64,000 bases of DNA from Thermoanaerobaculia bacterium (GTDB taxonomy: Bacteria; Acidobacteriota; Thermoanaerobaculia; Multivoradales; Multivoraceae). This document shows positions 17,218 through 26,838 of the stretch, piece by piece; position 1 is the first letter of the stretch, and each line of letters begins with the position of its first letter. A program made the position numbers and the translations under genes. The notes beneath the pieces were generated by a model that worked only from the letters and a program-made list of their open reading frames with translations, was not told where the DNA came from and made no database searches. The DNA lies in NCBI GenBank assembly GCA_022826745.1, contig JAJDUI010000009.1, positions 124,001 through 188,000 of the forward strand, written 5' to 3'.

Positions 17218-18726
17218 ATGCGCTGTCTCCTCGATTCGGCCACCCGTTCCCGGAGCCCATCCTCCTGGCTCTACGGGACTTGTCTTGCAACGTGCGCGCT
17301 GGCGACGATTGCCATGGGCTGTACTCACACGAGCGTGCTGGAGCGCATCCCGGAGGTCGCGGAACCGCCGCCGGAGTTCGACCTGGGGTTCGACCGGGCG
17401 CGCGGCGCGGCGGCGCCCGGCGCCTGTAGCGCGCTGGGCGATCAGACCCTGTGGAACCTCCAGGATCGTCTGGCCGGCCAGAGCTTCGATCTCCAGGTTG
17501 CCTGGAGCCGGGTCGAGGCCGCCGATGCGCGCGCCCGGGAGAGCGGCGCCTACCTGATGCCGCGTCTCGACGCTTCCCTGACCGGGAACGACCTGACTTT
17601 TCCGGGCAGCGGGATCGTGAACCAGTTCCTGCTCGCCGGGGCGGCCTGGGACTCCAGTCTGGCGTCCAGCTTCGAGATCGATCTCTGGGGTCGCCTGCGC
17701 AACCGCGAACTGGCGGCTCTGCTGGATGCCGAGGCGAGCGTTCATGACCTGCGCTCGCTGGCGATCAGCCTGTCGTCGGGACTGGCCGAGGTCTGGTTCG
17801 GCGTCGTCGCGGAACGTGAACTCATCGCGCTCCTCGAGAGTCAGCAGCGGACTTCGGAGAGGTTCCTGGAGCTGACCCAGCTTCGCTTCGGACAAGGCCT
17901 GGGGCCGGCTCAGGACATCGGCCGCCAGCGGGAACAGTTGCTGAGCCTCCAGGGTCAGATCGAACTCGCGCGGGGCCGGCTGGAGTCGCTGGAGTTCCAG
18001 CTCGCAACGCTTCTCGGCAGTACGGAGCGTCTGACTCCGGACGATTCGCCTGGCCTGGGGCCGTTGCTGGATGCGGCCGAACAGCCTGATCTCGGCGTGC
18101 CGGCCGCGTTGCTGGACCGGCGGCCCGACTTGCAGGCGGCTCGCTGGCGGGTCGAGGCGGCCGACCGGCGGGCGGCGGCCGCGGTCAGGGAGTGGCTGCC
18201 GTCGCTGTCGCTGACCGCCCTGGTCACCGGGCGGGCACTGGAGGTCGCCGACGTCATGAGCGACCTCGTCCGTCAGATCGGCGGTACCGCCTCGCAGGCC
18301 GTCTACGGCGGCGGCGGCCGGCGGGCTCGGATCGATCAGGCGTACGCGGCGGCGGAGGAGAGCCTCTACGCCTACGCGCAGTCCCTGGTCAACGCGGTCG
18401 GCGAGGTGCAGACGGCCCTCGCGGTGGGCCGCAGCAGCCGTGAGCTGGTGGCGAACCTGGAGGAGCGCTTGGGGGAGGCACGCCGGGTGCTACTTCTCAC
18501 CAGCGAGTCGTACCGTGAGGGCGCCACGGACTACCTGAACGTGCTGACCGCGCTTCTGTCCCAGCAGGGGCTGGAACAGGCGCTGATCGACGCCCGCCGG
18601 CAGCAATTGGCCAGCCGGCTGCAGCTCTGCCGCTCGCTGGGCTTCGCGCCGGGCACGTCGGTGGAGCGGCTGGCGGCCGGGCTCGCCGCGGCGCCCGAAA
18701 CAACGGCCGCCGGCGGAGCGTCCTGA
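17218..18726 (+). CDS. Outer membrane efflux lipoprotein (NodT/OprM type, TolC superfamily)
   Basis: A 502-residue outer membrane factor forming the exit duct of a tripartite efflux pump. The N-terminus ends in a lipobox (ATIAMGCTH), placing a lipid anchor as in OprM and NodT. Two long helical segments rich in alanine, leucine and glutamine surround SLASSFEIDLWGRLRNRELA, the conserved SWEIDLWG-type motif. LLDRRPDLQAARWRVEAADR is the DxxxxAR-type duplicate repeat motif typical of the family. ATG 17218 is preferred because it gives a correct signal peptide. The gene leads an operon with the adaptor 16 bases downstream and the RND pump after that. Confidence 0.9.
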   Translation: MRCLLDSATRSRSPSSWLYGTCLATCALATIAMGCTHTSVLERIPEVAEPPPEFDLGFDRARGAAAPGACSALGDQTLWNLQDRLAGQSFDLQVAWSRVEAADARARESGAYLMPRLDASLTGNDLTFPGSGIVNQFLLAGAAWDSSLASSFEIDLWGRLRNRELAALLDAEASVHDLRSLAISLSSGLAEVWFGVVAERELIALLESQQRTSERFLELTQLRFGQGLGPAQDIGRQREQLLSLQGQIELARGRLESLEFQLATLLGSTERLTPDDSPGLGPLLDAAEQPDLGVPAALLDRRPDLQAARWRVEAADRRAAAAVREWLPSLSLTALVTGRALEVADVMSDLVRQIGGTASQAVYGGGGRRARIDQAYAAAEESLYAYAQSLVNAVGEVQTALAVGRSSRELVANLEERLGEARRVLLLTSESYREGATDYLNVLTALLSQQGLEQALIDARRQQLASRLQLCRSLGFAPGTSVERLAAGLAAAPETTAAGGAS

Positions 18727-18742
18727 GAGACGGAACGTCCCG

Positions 18743-20005
18743 ATGAGTGTCCTGATCCGCGTAGGCACCGTGGTGCTGGTCCTGGTGGTCGGCGTGGTGG
18801 CCGCGGTGGGGATCATTCGCGCCAGACCTGAGGCGGTCCAGAGGCCGCCGGACGACTCCGGCGTGCTGGTCGAGGTGGCCGAGGTGAGGCGGATGCCCCG
18901 GCGGATCGACATCGAGGCCCAGGGGACCGTACTGCCGGCCCAGAGGGTCGTCGTCCAGCCTCAGGTGAGCGGCCGGATCGCGTTCGTCATGCCGCAACTC
19001 GCTCCCGGCACGCTCCTGCGCGAGGGCGAGGTCATCTTCGCGATCGAGGATGCCGACTTCAAGCTGGCGGTGGCCCGGGCCACCGCCACGGTCGCCGAGG
19101 CGGCGGCCCAACTCGAACTCGAGCAGGGCCGCGGCCGTGTCGCCGAGCGGGAGTGGGAACTGTTCCAGGACGAGCTGGACGTGGAACAGATGGAGGCCTC
19201 GCTGGCGCTCCGCGAGCCGCAGTTGCGGTCCCGGCTCTCGGCTGTCCATACCGCCCGCGCGGCTCTGGCGCGGGCCAGGCTGGATCTCGAGCGCACGGTG
19301 GTGCGCAGTCCGTTCAACGCCGTCGTGCTCTCCGAGACGATCGAGGTGGGGCAGACGGTGACGCCGCAGAGCCAGGCCGTGACGCTGGCGGGCACCGATG
19401 CGTTCTGGGTACGGGCCGCGGTCCGAACCGACGAACTCGAACAGCTCCGGGTTCCGGGCCTCCATGGCGATGTCGCGGGTTCGCGGGCGCTGGTGCGGCT
19501 CGATCCCGAGACCGACTACGTCCTGCCGGGCCGCATCGTCCGGTTGCTGGGAGACCTGGACACCGCGGGCCGGATGGCCCGGGTCCTGGTCGAAGTCGAC
19601 GACCCGCTCGGACTCGAGCGCGGGACGGGCGGCCCCGCCGGTCGGGGACTCCTGCTCCTGGACAGCTACGTCGACCTGCTGCTCGAGGGCGGCACGGTGC
19701 GCGACCTGTTCGAGGTGCCGCGGGAGTGGCTCCAGGAGGGCGGACACCTCTGGATGTACAGCGGAGAGCAGCTCGAGCGCCGGCCGGTCGACGTGGCCTG
19801 GCGCTTCGAGGACAGCGTCTGCATCGAAACCGGCCTGGCTGAGGGGGAACTCGTCGTGACCAGCCGCATCGCCACTCCGATCGAGGGGATGAAGCTCCGC
19901 CTGGGCGCGGATGCGCCACCGGTGGTCGCGGCCGATCTCCTCTCCGCCGCGAGCCGCTGGGACGTGTCGGCCTGGGGCGCCGTGCCGACGGGAGTGGCGC
20001 CATGA
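18743..20005 (+). CDS. RND efflux periplasmic adaptor (HlyD/AcrA family)
   Basis: A 420-residue membrane fusion protein that links an RND pump to its outer membrane channel. It has one N-terminal membrane anchor (LVLVVGVVAAVGIIRA), the lipoyl/barrel-sandwich half motif VQPQVSGRIAFVMPQLAPGT, an alpha-helical hairpin of about 110 residues, and the second half motif ARLDLERTVVRSPFNAVVLS. The beta-barrel and membrane-proximal domains follow (residues about 210-400). It is preceded by the outer membrane factor and its stop overlaps the pump start by four bases (ATGA), so the three form one operon. Substrates are not predicted. Confidence 0.9.
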   Translation: MSVLIRVGTVVLVLVVGVVAAVGIIRARPEAVQRPPDDSGVLVEVAEVRRMPRRIDIEAQGTVLPAQRVVVQPQVSGRIAFVMPQLAPGTLLREGEVIFAIEDADFKLAVARATATVAEAAAQLELEQGRGRVAEREWELFQDELDVEQMEASLALREPQLRSRLSAVHTARAALARARLDLERTVVRSPFNAVVLSETIEVGQTVTPQSQAVTLAGTDAFWVRAAVRTDELEQLRVPGLHGDVAGSRALVRLDPETDYVLPGRIVRLLGDLDTAGRMARVLVEVDDPLGLERGTGGPAGRGLLLLDSYVDLLLEGGTVRDLFEVPREWLQEGGHLWMYSGEQLERRPVDVAWRFEDSVCIETGLAEGELVVTSRIATPIEGMKLRLGADAPPVVAADLLSAASRWDVSAWGAVPTGVAP

Positions 20006-23000
20006 GCCTCATGTCCCACGACCACGGTCCCGTCGACAGGAAGGGACCGATCGGCTGGATGGCGGCGCATCCGGTCGCCGCGAACCTGCTGATGGGAGTC
20101 CTGGTCTTCGGCGGCATTCTCTTCGCGCTGGGAACCAAGCGGGAGGTCTTCCCGGAAATCGACATGGACATGGTGACCGTCGTGGTCGCCTACCCGGGCG
20201 CGTCGCCCCAGGAGGTCGAGGAGGGAGTCGTCCTCGCCATCGAGGACGAGATCAGCAGCCTCGACGGCATCAAGAAGATCAACTCGATCTCGGTCGAGGG
20301 GCTCGGCACGGTGATGGCCGAACTCCTGACCAGCGCGAACCCGGACCGGACGTACAACGACATCAAGAGCACCGTGGACCGGATCACGTCCTTCCCTCAG
20401 GACGCCGAACGCCCGGTCATCTCGCTCGTGACGAACCGCAGGCAGGTGCTCTCGCTGCTGGTCCACGGCGACGTGGATCTGAAGTCGCTCGACCGCCTCG
20501 CCGAGGAGCTCCGGAGCGAGCTGCTCTCGGACGAGCGGATCACGCTGGTGGAGAAGGCGGGGATTCCGCCGCCCGAGATCAGCGTCGAGGTACCGGCGGA
20601 CAACCTGCGGCGCTACGGCCTCACGCTGCCGCAGATCTCGACGGCCGTGCGGGCGGCCTCGATCGATCTTCCCGGCGGCTCCGTCAAGACCGAGGGCGGC
20701 GAGGTCCTGGTCCGCACGACGGAGCGTCGCGACTATGGCGAGGAGTTCCGGGACATCACGCTGATCGCCCGGGCCGACGGCACCCGGGTCCGCCTGCGCG
20801 ACGTCGCCACCGTGGTCGACGGCTTCCGGGAGACCGACGAGGAGCTGTATTACGACGGTCAGCCGGCGATCGACCTGCAGGTCTTCCGCGTCGGCGAGGA
20901 GGTGCCGCTCCAGGTTTCGTCCGCGGTCTACGACCTGGTCGAGCGCCGCCGGGGCACGTTGCCGGACTCCGTGGGAATCTCGATCGTGAACGACGAGTCG
21001 GAGGACTACCGGGCCCGGCTGTCGATTCTCGGGAAGAACGGCCTGATCGGACTGCTGCTCGTGGTCACCGTGCTGGGCATCTTCCTGCGGCCGGCGGTCG
21101 CCTTCTGGGTCAGCCTGGGCATCTTCATCTCGTTCTGCGGCTCGTTCTTCCTCATCCCAATCCTCGGCGTGTCGCTCAACATGATCTCGCTCTTCGCGTT
21201 CATCCTCGTGCTCGGGATCGCGGTGGACGACGCCGTCGTCGTCGGCGAGGCGATCTTCTACCACCGCCGGGGCGACAACCGGCTCGAGGCCGCGATCGTC
21301 GGCACCCGCGAGGTGCTGACGCCGGTCACCTTCGCCGTGATCACGACGATCATCGCCTTCATTCCCCTGGCCATCGTCCCCGGCATCACCGGCAAGTTCT
21401 TCCGCAACATCCCGTTCATCGTCATTCCCGTCCTGTTGCTGTCCCTGATCGAATCCGTGTTCATCCTGCCGGCCCACCTGCGGCACGTGGGGCGGACGAA
21501 GCTGCGCGGGCGGAAGGGCCGGAGGCGGGCGGCGCTCAATCCGTTCAAGAAGCTGGGCGCGCTTCAGCTCCGCTTCTCGGAGTGGGTGGAGCGCGTGATC
21601 GCGGGGCAGGTCCCACCGATCATCCGGCGGCTGGTACGCGACCGCTACCTGACGGTGGCCGTCATGTTCTCTGGGCTGGTCGTCGCGGTCAGTATCGTCG
21701 CCGGCGGACACATCAAGTTCAACTTCTTCCCGCGGATCGAGGGCGAGTTTGCGAACGGCGTGATCGAACTGCCGTTCGGCGCGCCGGTCGCGGACACCCG
21801 CGAGGTGGCGCGCCTGATGACCCGGGCCGCGGAGGAGGTCGGCACCGAACTCCTGGCGGAAGGGCGGATGCGCCCGGGTCGCGACGGCACCATGCCGGAC
21901 ACCGTTTTCCGGGGGATCGAGGCCAGGATCGGAAGCGCCGATACCGGCGCGTTCGGCCCCGGTCAGGGCTTTGCCGCGACCGGCGGGCACGTCGGTGTCG
22001 TGACGGTCCACCTCGTGCCCGACGCGGAGCGCGAGTTCGGCTCGGCGGAGTTCACGGCGCGCTGGCGCGATCAGGTAGGGGAGGTCTCGGGCGTGGACCG
22101 CCTGTCCTTCGACTTCAACGACGGTCCGTCGGCCGGGGCCAAGGTCTCGGTCCAGCTCGAGCACACGCAGACGCCACCGCTCGAGGCGGCGGCGGCGCGC
22201 GTCGCCGCGTCGCTGGCGACCTACAACGGCGTGTTCGACGTCGACGACGGCTTCAAGGTCGGCAAGCCGCAGCTCGACCTCGTGCTCAAGCCGGCCGCCA
22301 AGGGTCTGGGACTCACCGAACGGGCCCTGGCGGCGCAGGTCCGCGGCGCCTTCTTTGGCGCCGAAGCCAGCCGCCAGCAGCGGGGCCGCGACGAACTGCG
22401 TGTCTACGTCCGCCTGCCCCGGGAGGAGCGCGATTCCGTTCACGCGATCGAGAACCTGCTGATCCGTACCCCGGGTGGCGGCGAGATTCCGCTCCACCAG
22501 GCGGCGTACGTGCGGCCCGGAAGATCGTTCACCGAGATCCTGAGGGTGGACGGACGCCGCACCGTCACGGTGACTGCCGACATCGACCCGACGGCCACCA
22601 CCGGCAACGACATTCGCGCCGCCCTGGCCCGGACCATTCTGCCGGAGGTCGTGGCCGACACGCCCGGACTGACCTTCAACTTCAGCGGCGAGCAGGAAGC
22701 GCAGGCCGAAGCGGTCAACTCCCTGACGGGGAGTCTGCTGGTCGCCATGCTCGCCATGTACGCCCTGATGGCGGTCGCCTTCCGCAGCTATCTGCAGCCC
22801 CTCGTCGTCCTCTCGGCGGTGCCCTTCGGCATGTTCGGGGCGGTCGTCGGCCACCTGATCATGGGCTACGACCTGAGTTTCCTCAGCATCTTCGGACTGG
22901 TCGCGCTTTCCGGTGTCGTGGTCAACGACTCGCTGGTTCTGATCGACGCGGTGAACCAGTTGCGGAGCGAGGGCCGGAGCCTGGTCGACTCAGTCGTCGG

Positions 23001-23286
23001 CGGCGTTACCCGGCGTGTGAGACCGGTCATCCTGACCTCGCTGACGACGTTCTTCGGCCTGATGCCGATCATTCTCGAGCGTTCGAACCAGGCCCAGTGG
23101 CTCGTGCCGATGGCGCTCAGCCTGGGCTTCGGCGTGCTGTTCGTGACCGGCATCGCCCTGGTTCTCGTGCCCTGCACCTACATGATGGTCGACGACCTGA
23201 AGAGCGGTCTGCGCTGGCTCGTGGGGATGAGCCCTGAGTCGGGCGAACCGGAGCCGGCGCCGCAGCCCGGAGGCGGAGGCAGGTAG
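20002..23286 (+). CDS. RND efflux pump, inner membrane transporter (HAE1/AcrB-like)
   Basis: A 1,094-residue proton-driven transporter with the duplicated RND plan: one N-terminal helix, a large periplasmic loop, helices 2-6, then the same again. MAAHPVAANLLMGVLVFGG is helix 1 and EIDMDMVTVVVAYPGASPQE begins the porter domain. The proton-relay aspartates lie in GIAVDDAVVVGEAIFYHRR (about residues 409-410). The second-half equivalent appears as ALSGVVVNDSLVLIDAVNQL. The length slightly exceeds AcrB. No repressor gene is adjacent, so regulation cannot be inferred. Overlap with the adaptor gene and the upstream outer membrane gene makes a complete tripartite set. Confidence 0.93.
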   Translation: MSLMSHDHGPVDRKGPIGWMAAHPVAANLLMGVLVFGGILFALGTKREVFPEIDMDMVTVVVAYPGASPQEVEEGVVLAIEDEISSLDGIKKINSISVEGLGTVMAELLTSANPDRTYNDIKSTVDRITSFPQDAERPVISLVTNRRQVLSLLVHGDVDLKSLDRLAEELRSELLSDERITLVEKAGIPPPEISVEVPADNLRRYGLTLPQISTAVRAASIDLPGGSVKTEGGEVLVRTTERRDYGEEFRDITLIARADGTRVRLRDVATVVDGFRETDEELYYDGQPAIDLQVFRVGEEVPLQVSSAVYDLVERRRGTLPDSVGISIVNDESEDYRARLSILGKNGLIGLLLVVTVLGIFLRPAVAFWVSLGIFISFCGSFFLIPILGVSLNMISLFAFILVLGIAVDDAVVVGEAIFYHRRGDNRLEAAIVGTREVLTPVTFAVITTIIAFIPLAIVPGITGKFFRNIPFIVIPVLLLSLIESVFILPAHLRHVGRTKLRGRKGRRRAALNPFKKLGALQLRFSEWVERVIAGQVPPIIRRLVRDRYLTVAVMFSGLVVAVSIVAGGHIKFNFFPRIEGEFANGVIELPFGAPVADTREVARLMTRAAEEVGTELLAEGRMRPGRDGTMPDTVFRGIEARIGSADTGAFGPGQGFAATGGHVGVVTVHLVPDAEREFGSAEFTARWRDQVGEVSGVDRLSFDFNDGPSAGAKVSVQLEHTQTPPLEAAAARVAASLATYNGVFDVDDGFKVGKPQLDLVLKPAAKGLGLTERALAAQVRGAFFGAEASRQQRGRDELRVYVRLPREERDSVHAIENLLIRTPGGGEIPLHQAAYVRPGRSFTEILRVDGRRTVTVTADIDPTATTGNDIRAALARTILPEVVADTPGLTFNFSGEQEAQAEAVNSLTGSLLVAMLAMYALMAVAFRSYLQPLVVLSAVPFGMFGAVVGHLIMGYDLSFLSIFGLVALSGVVVNDSLVLIDAVNQLRSEGRSLVDSVVGGVTRRVRPVILTSLTTFFGLMPIILERSNQAQWLVPMALSLGFGVLFVTGIALVLVPCTYMMVDDLKSGLRWLVGMSPESGEPEPAPQPGGGGR

Positions 23287-23308
23287 AGCGGGTCAGGCCC
23301 CTCGCGTC

Positions 23309-24034
23309 ATGGACGAACTGGTGCGGGCCTGTGAGCGGCTCTGGCCTCAGGGGATCTCGATCTTCCTCTCCCACCAGGCCCGGTTTCGCAATCCGCTGTC
23401 GCCCGCGGACCGGGAAGCTCTGGCCGACTCGGCGGCGGCGAGGGATCCCGCGGTCGTGGCGGTCGTTGGCGAGGAACTCCCGGAGCGCCTGGACCGGCTG
23501 GAGCGTGGCACGTACTTTCCGGTGCCGCTGGCGCGGGCGGTCGCCGGTGGACGCGCCTTCGACGACGCGCTGAGGTCGTTCCACTACCCGCCGGTCGTCG
23601 TCGACGCGGACCGGCGCTGGTCGTGGAAGGGTGGCCCGGTGGCCGATCGCATCCGGCGCTTCTTCGTCCAGCACATCGGCTTCGAACCGGCGCTCGGCGT
23701 CTGGTTCATCGAGTACCGGGTCAACGACGGCTGGTGGGACAAGTGCTATCTCGACTGCGCGACCACTCCGCTGGTCGCGGTCCAGTTGCGGGAGGAAGGC
23801 GGGGCCGCCGGAGGAGGAGTCGTCGCCGACCTGAACAACGGGCAGAGCGACCGCCTCGATCCCGATTCTCTGCGCCTGGACGAGCAGGAACGGCTGTTCG
23901 TCACGTCCGGGCAACACGGGCTCGTCGAGATCGCTGACGCGCCTCGCTTCGCACTGCTGCGCACGGTGTCCGAGGACTGCCGGACGGTCGAATTCGCCGG
24001 TGCCCGACGGGCCCTGCACTGGCCCGAGCCCTAG
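23309..24034 (+). CDS. Hypothetical protein downstream of the efflux operon
   Basis: A 241-residue cytoplasmic protein with no signal peptide or membrane helix, not assigned to a family. It contains FHYPPVVVDADRRWSWKGGP, RRFFVQHIGFEPALGVWFIE and a C-terminal RLFVTSGQHGLVEIADAPRF that looks like a compact beta domain, loosely resembling the DUF1285 layout, but the match is too weak to claim. Composition is like the neighbours. It starts 22 bases after the pump gene and could be the last gene of the efflux operon. Its TAG stop shares a CTAG with the stop of the convergent M16 peptidase gene. Confidence 0.7.
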   Translation: MDELVRACERLWPQGISIFLSHQARFRNPLSPADREALADSAAARDPAVVAVVGEELPERLDRLERGTYFPVPLARAVAGGRAFDDALRSFHYPPVVVDADRRWSWKGGPVADRIRRFFVQHIGFEPALGVWFIEYRVNDGWWDKCYLDCATTPLVAVQLREEGGAAGGGVVADLNNGQSDRLDPDSLRLDEQERLFVTSGQHGLVEIADAPRFALLRTVSEDCRTVEFAGARRALHWPEP

Positions 24035-26799
24035 CCCTCCACCGGATTCCCGTCCGCGTCGAGGAACCGCATCTCGCCAAGCCCCAGGCCTCTGATCTTC
24101 TCCTCGATCCGTCCCCGGTCGCCGACTACGATCCAGACCAGGTTGTCCGGCTGGAGCACGCGGTCGGCCTCGGCGCTGACGTCGGAGAGGTCGACCTCAC
24201 GCACGGCGTCCGCGAAGGTGTCCCAGTAGTCGTCCGGCAGGTCGAAGCGGGTCATCTCGATCAGGCTCGCCATCACCGCGCCGTTCGTTTCCCACCGCCC
24301 TGGCAGGGTCAGCGTGTTCTGGTCCGTCACCTTGGCCAGTTCGTCCGCGGTCGCCGGTCTGCTGCCGCCGCTACGGATGCCGCGGATCTCCCTGTCGATC
24401 TCGGCCATCGACTCGGCCGTCCGGTCGGTCTGGACCGGCGCGAAGGCGTAGTAGGGCCGCTGGCCGGCGGCGTCCAGCAGGATGGCCCGGGCGCCGTACG
24501 ACCAGCCCTTGTCCTCGCGCAGGTTCAGGTTGATGCGCGAGGTGAAGCCGCCGCCGATGATGTCGTTCATCGCCTCGATCCGGAGGTTCGCGGGGTCGCC
24601 CTTCGGCGGCGCCACCTGGCCGGCGAAGATGATCGACTGCGCCGAGTCGGGCCGGTCGATCAGGTAGACGACCGTCCCGGGCTGGGGCGCAACCTCGGCC
24701 AGGTTCTTCGCCGGCACGTCGCCGGCCTCCCAGGCCGAGAACCGGGCTTCGATTGCCGGCACGAGTTCGTCCATTGCGATGTCGCCGACGGCGATCAGGG
24801 TCGCGTTGTTCGGTTTGAACCAGGTGTCGTGGAACGCGCGCAGGGCGTCGACGTCGAGCGCGCCTACCGACTCCTCGGTTCCCGAGCCGGTCAGCGGATT
24901 GCTGTACGCGTGGCCTTCGCCGTAGAGGATGCGGGGCAGGACCCGCTGGGCCATCGCCACCGGCTGCACCTTCTCGCGGCCGATACCGGCGAGCTGCTGT
25001 TGCTGCTGGCGCGTGAACTCAGCCTCCGGGAAGGAGGGGTTCAGGATGACGTCGGCGAACAGGTCGAGGGACTCGTCGAGGTTCTCCACGAGCGCGCTCA
25101 TCGAGACGGTCGACACGTCGAGGTTCGAGCCCGCTCCGAGAGTGGCGCCCAGGCTGTCGAGCATGTCCGAGATCTCGAGCGCGCCCCTGGACGTCGTGCC
25201 CTCGTCCAGCATCCCCATCGCCATCCGCGCGGTGCCCGGAAGGGCGAACTGGTCCGAGGCGTAGCCGGCGTCGAGCAGCATGGTCAGGTTGACCACCGGC
25301 ACGGCGTCGCGCCGGGCCAGAATGACGCTCAGACCGTTGTCGAGCTCCGCGGTCTCCCGCGCCGGGAACGAAGCGGAAGGGAAGTCGGTGACTTCGGGCG
25401 GACCGGACGAGCGGTCGAGCGTCGTCTCGCTTGTCGTGTAGGTGGCGAAGGGTCTTACTTCGACCGTCAGCACGCCGTCGTCCAGCCACTCGGTGGCGGC
25501 GCCGTGGACGTCGGCGACGGTGGCGCTCAGGATGTTCTCCTGTTGCCGCTTGTGGCCGTCCGGGCTGCCGAGGTAGACCTCGCTCGCGGCCAGGACGTCC
25601 GACTTGCCGCCGAAACCGCCGATCCGTTCGACGCCGCGAACGAAGCTCGCCCGCTGGCTGGCCTGGGCGCGCGAGAGCTCTTCCGCGGTCGGGCCGGAGG
25701 CGAGGAAGGCCTCGAGTTCCTCGTCCAGCACCGCCTCCACTTCGGCCAGGTCCTGTCCCGGCTGCGCCGTGGCGAAGACCAGGAACAGGCTGCCGAACTG
25801 GCGCGTCATCACGAAGGCGTTGACGCTCGTAGCGATCTGGTCGTCGTAGACGAGCCGCTTGTAGAGCCGGGAACTCTTGCCGGCGGCCAGGACGTCGCTG
25901 GCCAGCGAGAGATGGTCGACGGACCGGTCCTTGACGGTGGCGACGTTCCAGACCTTGTAGACCCGCGCCTGCGGCACGCGGTCCTGGAGGACGATCCGGC
26001 TCGGTTCGCTGCGGCGGGCGAGCGAAACGTCCGGCTTGATCAGGGGCGGGCCGGAAGGGATGTGGCCGAAGTACTTCTCGACCCGGGCCTTCACGTCCTC
26101 GGCCTCGACATCGCCGGCGACTACCAGCACCGCGTTGGCGGCGCCGTACCAGGTGTCGAACCACTCGTGGACGTCGGCCAGCGAGGCGGCGTTCAGGTCC
26201 TCCATCGAGCCGATCGTCGAGTGGTCGTAGGGGTGGCCGTCGGGATAGGTGTTCTCGAAGATCGTCAGGAAGACCTTGCCGTAGGGCTGGTTCTCGCCCT
26301 GGCGCTTCTCGTTCTGCACGACGCCCCGCTGCTCGTCCAGCCTGGCCTGGTCGACGGCCGCCCGCATGTGCCCCATGCGGTCGGACTCCATCCACAGCGC
26401 CATGTCGAGCGCCGTGGTCGGCACGACCTGGAAGTAGTTCGTCCGGTCCTGGTTCGTGGTCCCGTTCATGCCGGTGGCCCCGACCCGGTCGAAGGGCTTG
26501 AAGTAGTCGTCGTTGAAGTGCTCGCTGCCGTTGAACATCAGGTGCTCGAACAGGTGCGCGAAGCCGGTCTTGCCGATCTTCTCGTCGCCGGCGCCGACGT
26601 CGTACCAGACGTTCACGGCGACGATCGGCGCCTTGTGGTCCTCGTGGACGATCAGGCGCAGGCCGTTGTCGAGGACGTACTTCGTGTAGGGGATGTCGAC
26701 GATGTCTGCCGACGGCGTGCCGGTGCCGGCGGACTCGCCGCAGGCCGAGACGAGGAGCAGGAGGCAGAGAGCAGAGGTGGCGCCGAGCAGTCGCTTCAC
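24031..26799 (-). CDS. M16 family zinc peptidase lipoprotein (pitrilysin/insulinase type)
   Basis: A 922-residue M16 metallopeptidase with two tandem pitrilysin units. The N-terminal unit carries the inverted zinc motif HLFEH (residues 82-86) within GFAHLFEHLMFNG, and the third ligand region is RGVVQNEKRQ. The C-terminal unit lacks the HxxEH motif, as is normal for the inactive half of the clamshell. The leader ends in LLLLVSACGES, so it is probably a periplasmic lipoprotein that degrades peptides. The GTG start is preceded by AAGGAGA. It follows the gamma-glutamyltransferase gene with a 39-base gap on the same strand, which suggests joint peptide and glutathione turnover. Confidence 0.92.
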   Translation of the reverse strand: MKRLLGATSALCLLLLVSACGESAGTGTPSADIVDIPYTKYVLDNGLRLIVHEDHKAPIVAVNVWYDVGAGDEKIGKTGFAHLFEHLMFNGSEHFNDDYFKPFDRVGATGMNGTTNQDRTNYFQVVPTTALDMALWMESDRMGHMRAAVDQARLDEQRGVVQNEKRQGENQPYGKVFLTIFENTYPDGHPYDHSTIGSMEDLNAASLADVHEWFDTWYGAANAVLVVAGDVEAEDVKARVEKYFGHIPSGPPLIKPDVSLARRSEPSRIVLQDRVPQARVYKVWNVATVKDRSVDHLSLASDVLAAGKSSRLYKRLVYDDQIATSVNAFVMTRQFGSLFLVFATAQPGQDLAEVEAVLDEELEAFLASGPTAEELSRAQASQRASFVRGVERIGGFGGKSDVLAASEVYLGSPDGHKRQQENILSATVADVHGAATEWLDDGVLTVEVRPFATYTTSETTLDRSSGPPEVTDFPSASFPARETAELDNGLSVILARRDAVPVVNLTMLLDAGYASDQFALPGTARMAMGMLDEGTTSRGALEISDMLDSLGATLGAGSNLDVSTVSMSALVENLDESLDLFADVILNPSFPEAEFTRQQQQQLAGIGREKVQPVAMAQRVLPRILYGEGHAYSNPLTGSGTEESVGALDVDALRAFHDTWFKPNNATLIAVGDIAMDELVPAIEARFSAWEAGDVPAKNLAEVAPQPGTVVYLIDRPDSAQSIIFAGQVAPPKGDPANLRIEAMNDIIGGGFTSRINLNLREDKGWSYGARAILLDAAGQRPYYAFAPVQTDRTAESMAEIDREIRGIRSGGSRPATADELAKVTDQNTLTLPGRWETNGAVMASLIEMTRFDLPDDYWDTFADAVREVDLSDVSAEADRVLQPDNLVWIVVGDRGRIEEKIRGLGLGEMRFLDADGNPVEG

Positions 26800-26838
26800 G
26801 GGCGGTCTCCTTGAGTCAAGAGGGGCGGTTGATCGGTA

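Noticed and set aside
19666..22854. Very long open frame of over 1,000 codons antisense to the RND pump
   Set aside because: It is an artefact of high G+C third positions; its product is repetitive Arg/Asp/His/Gly with no domain, while the sense frame is a textbook RND transporter.
24829..26814. Open frame of 661 codons antisense to the M16 peptidase
   Set aside because: Low-complexity Val/Gly/Arg product with no motif; the sense gene has the HxxEH site.
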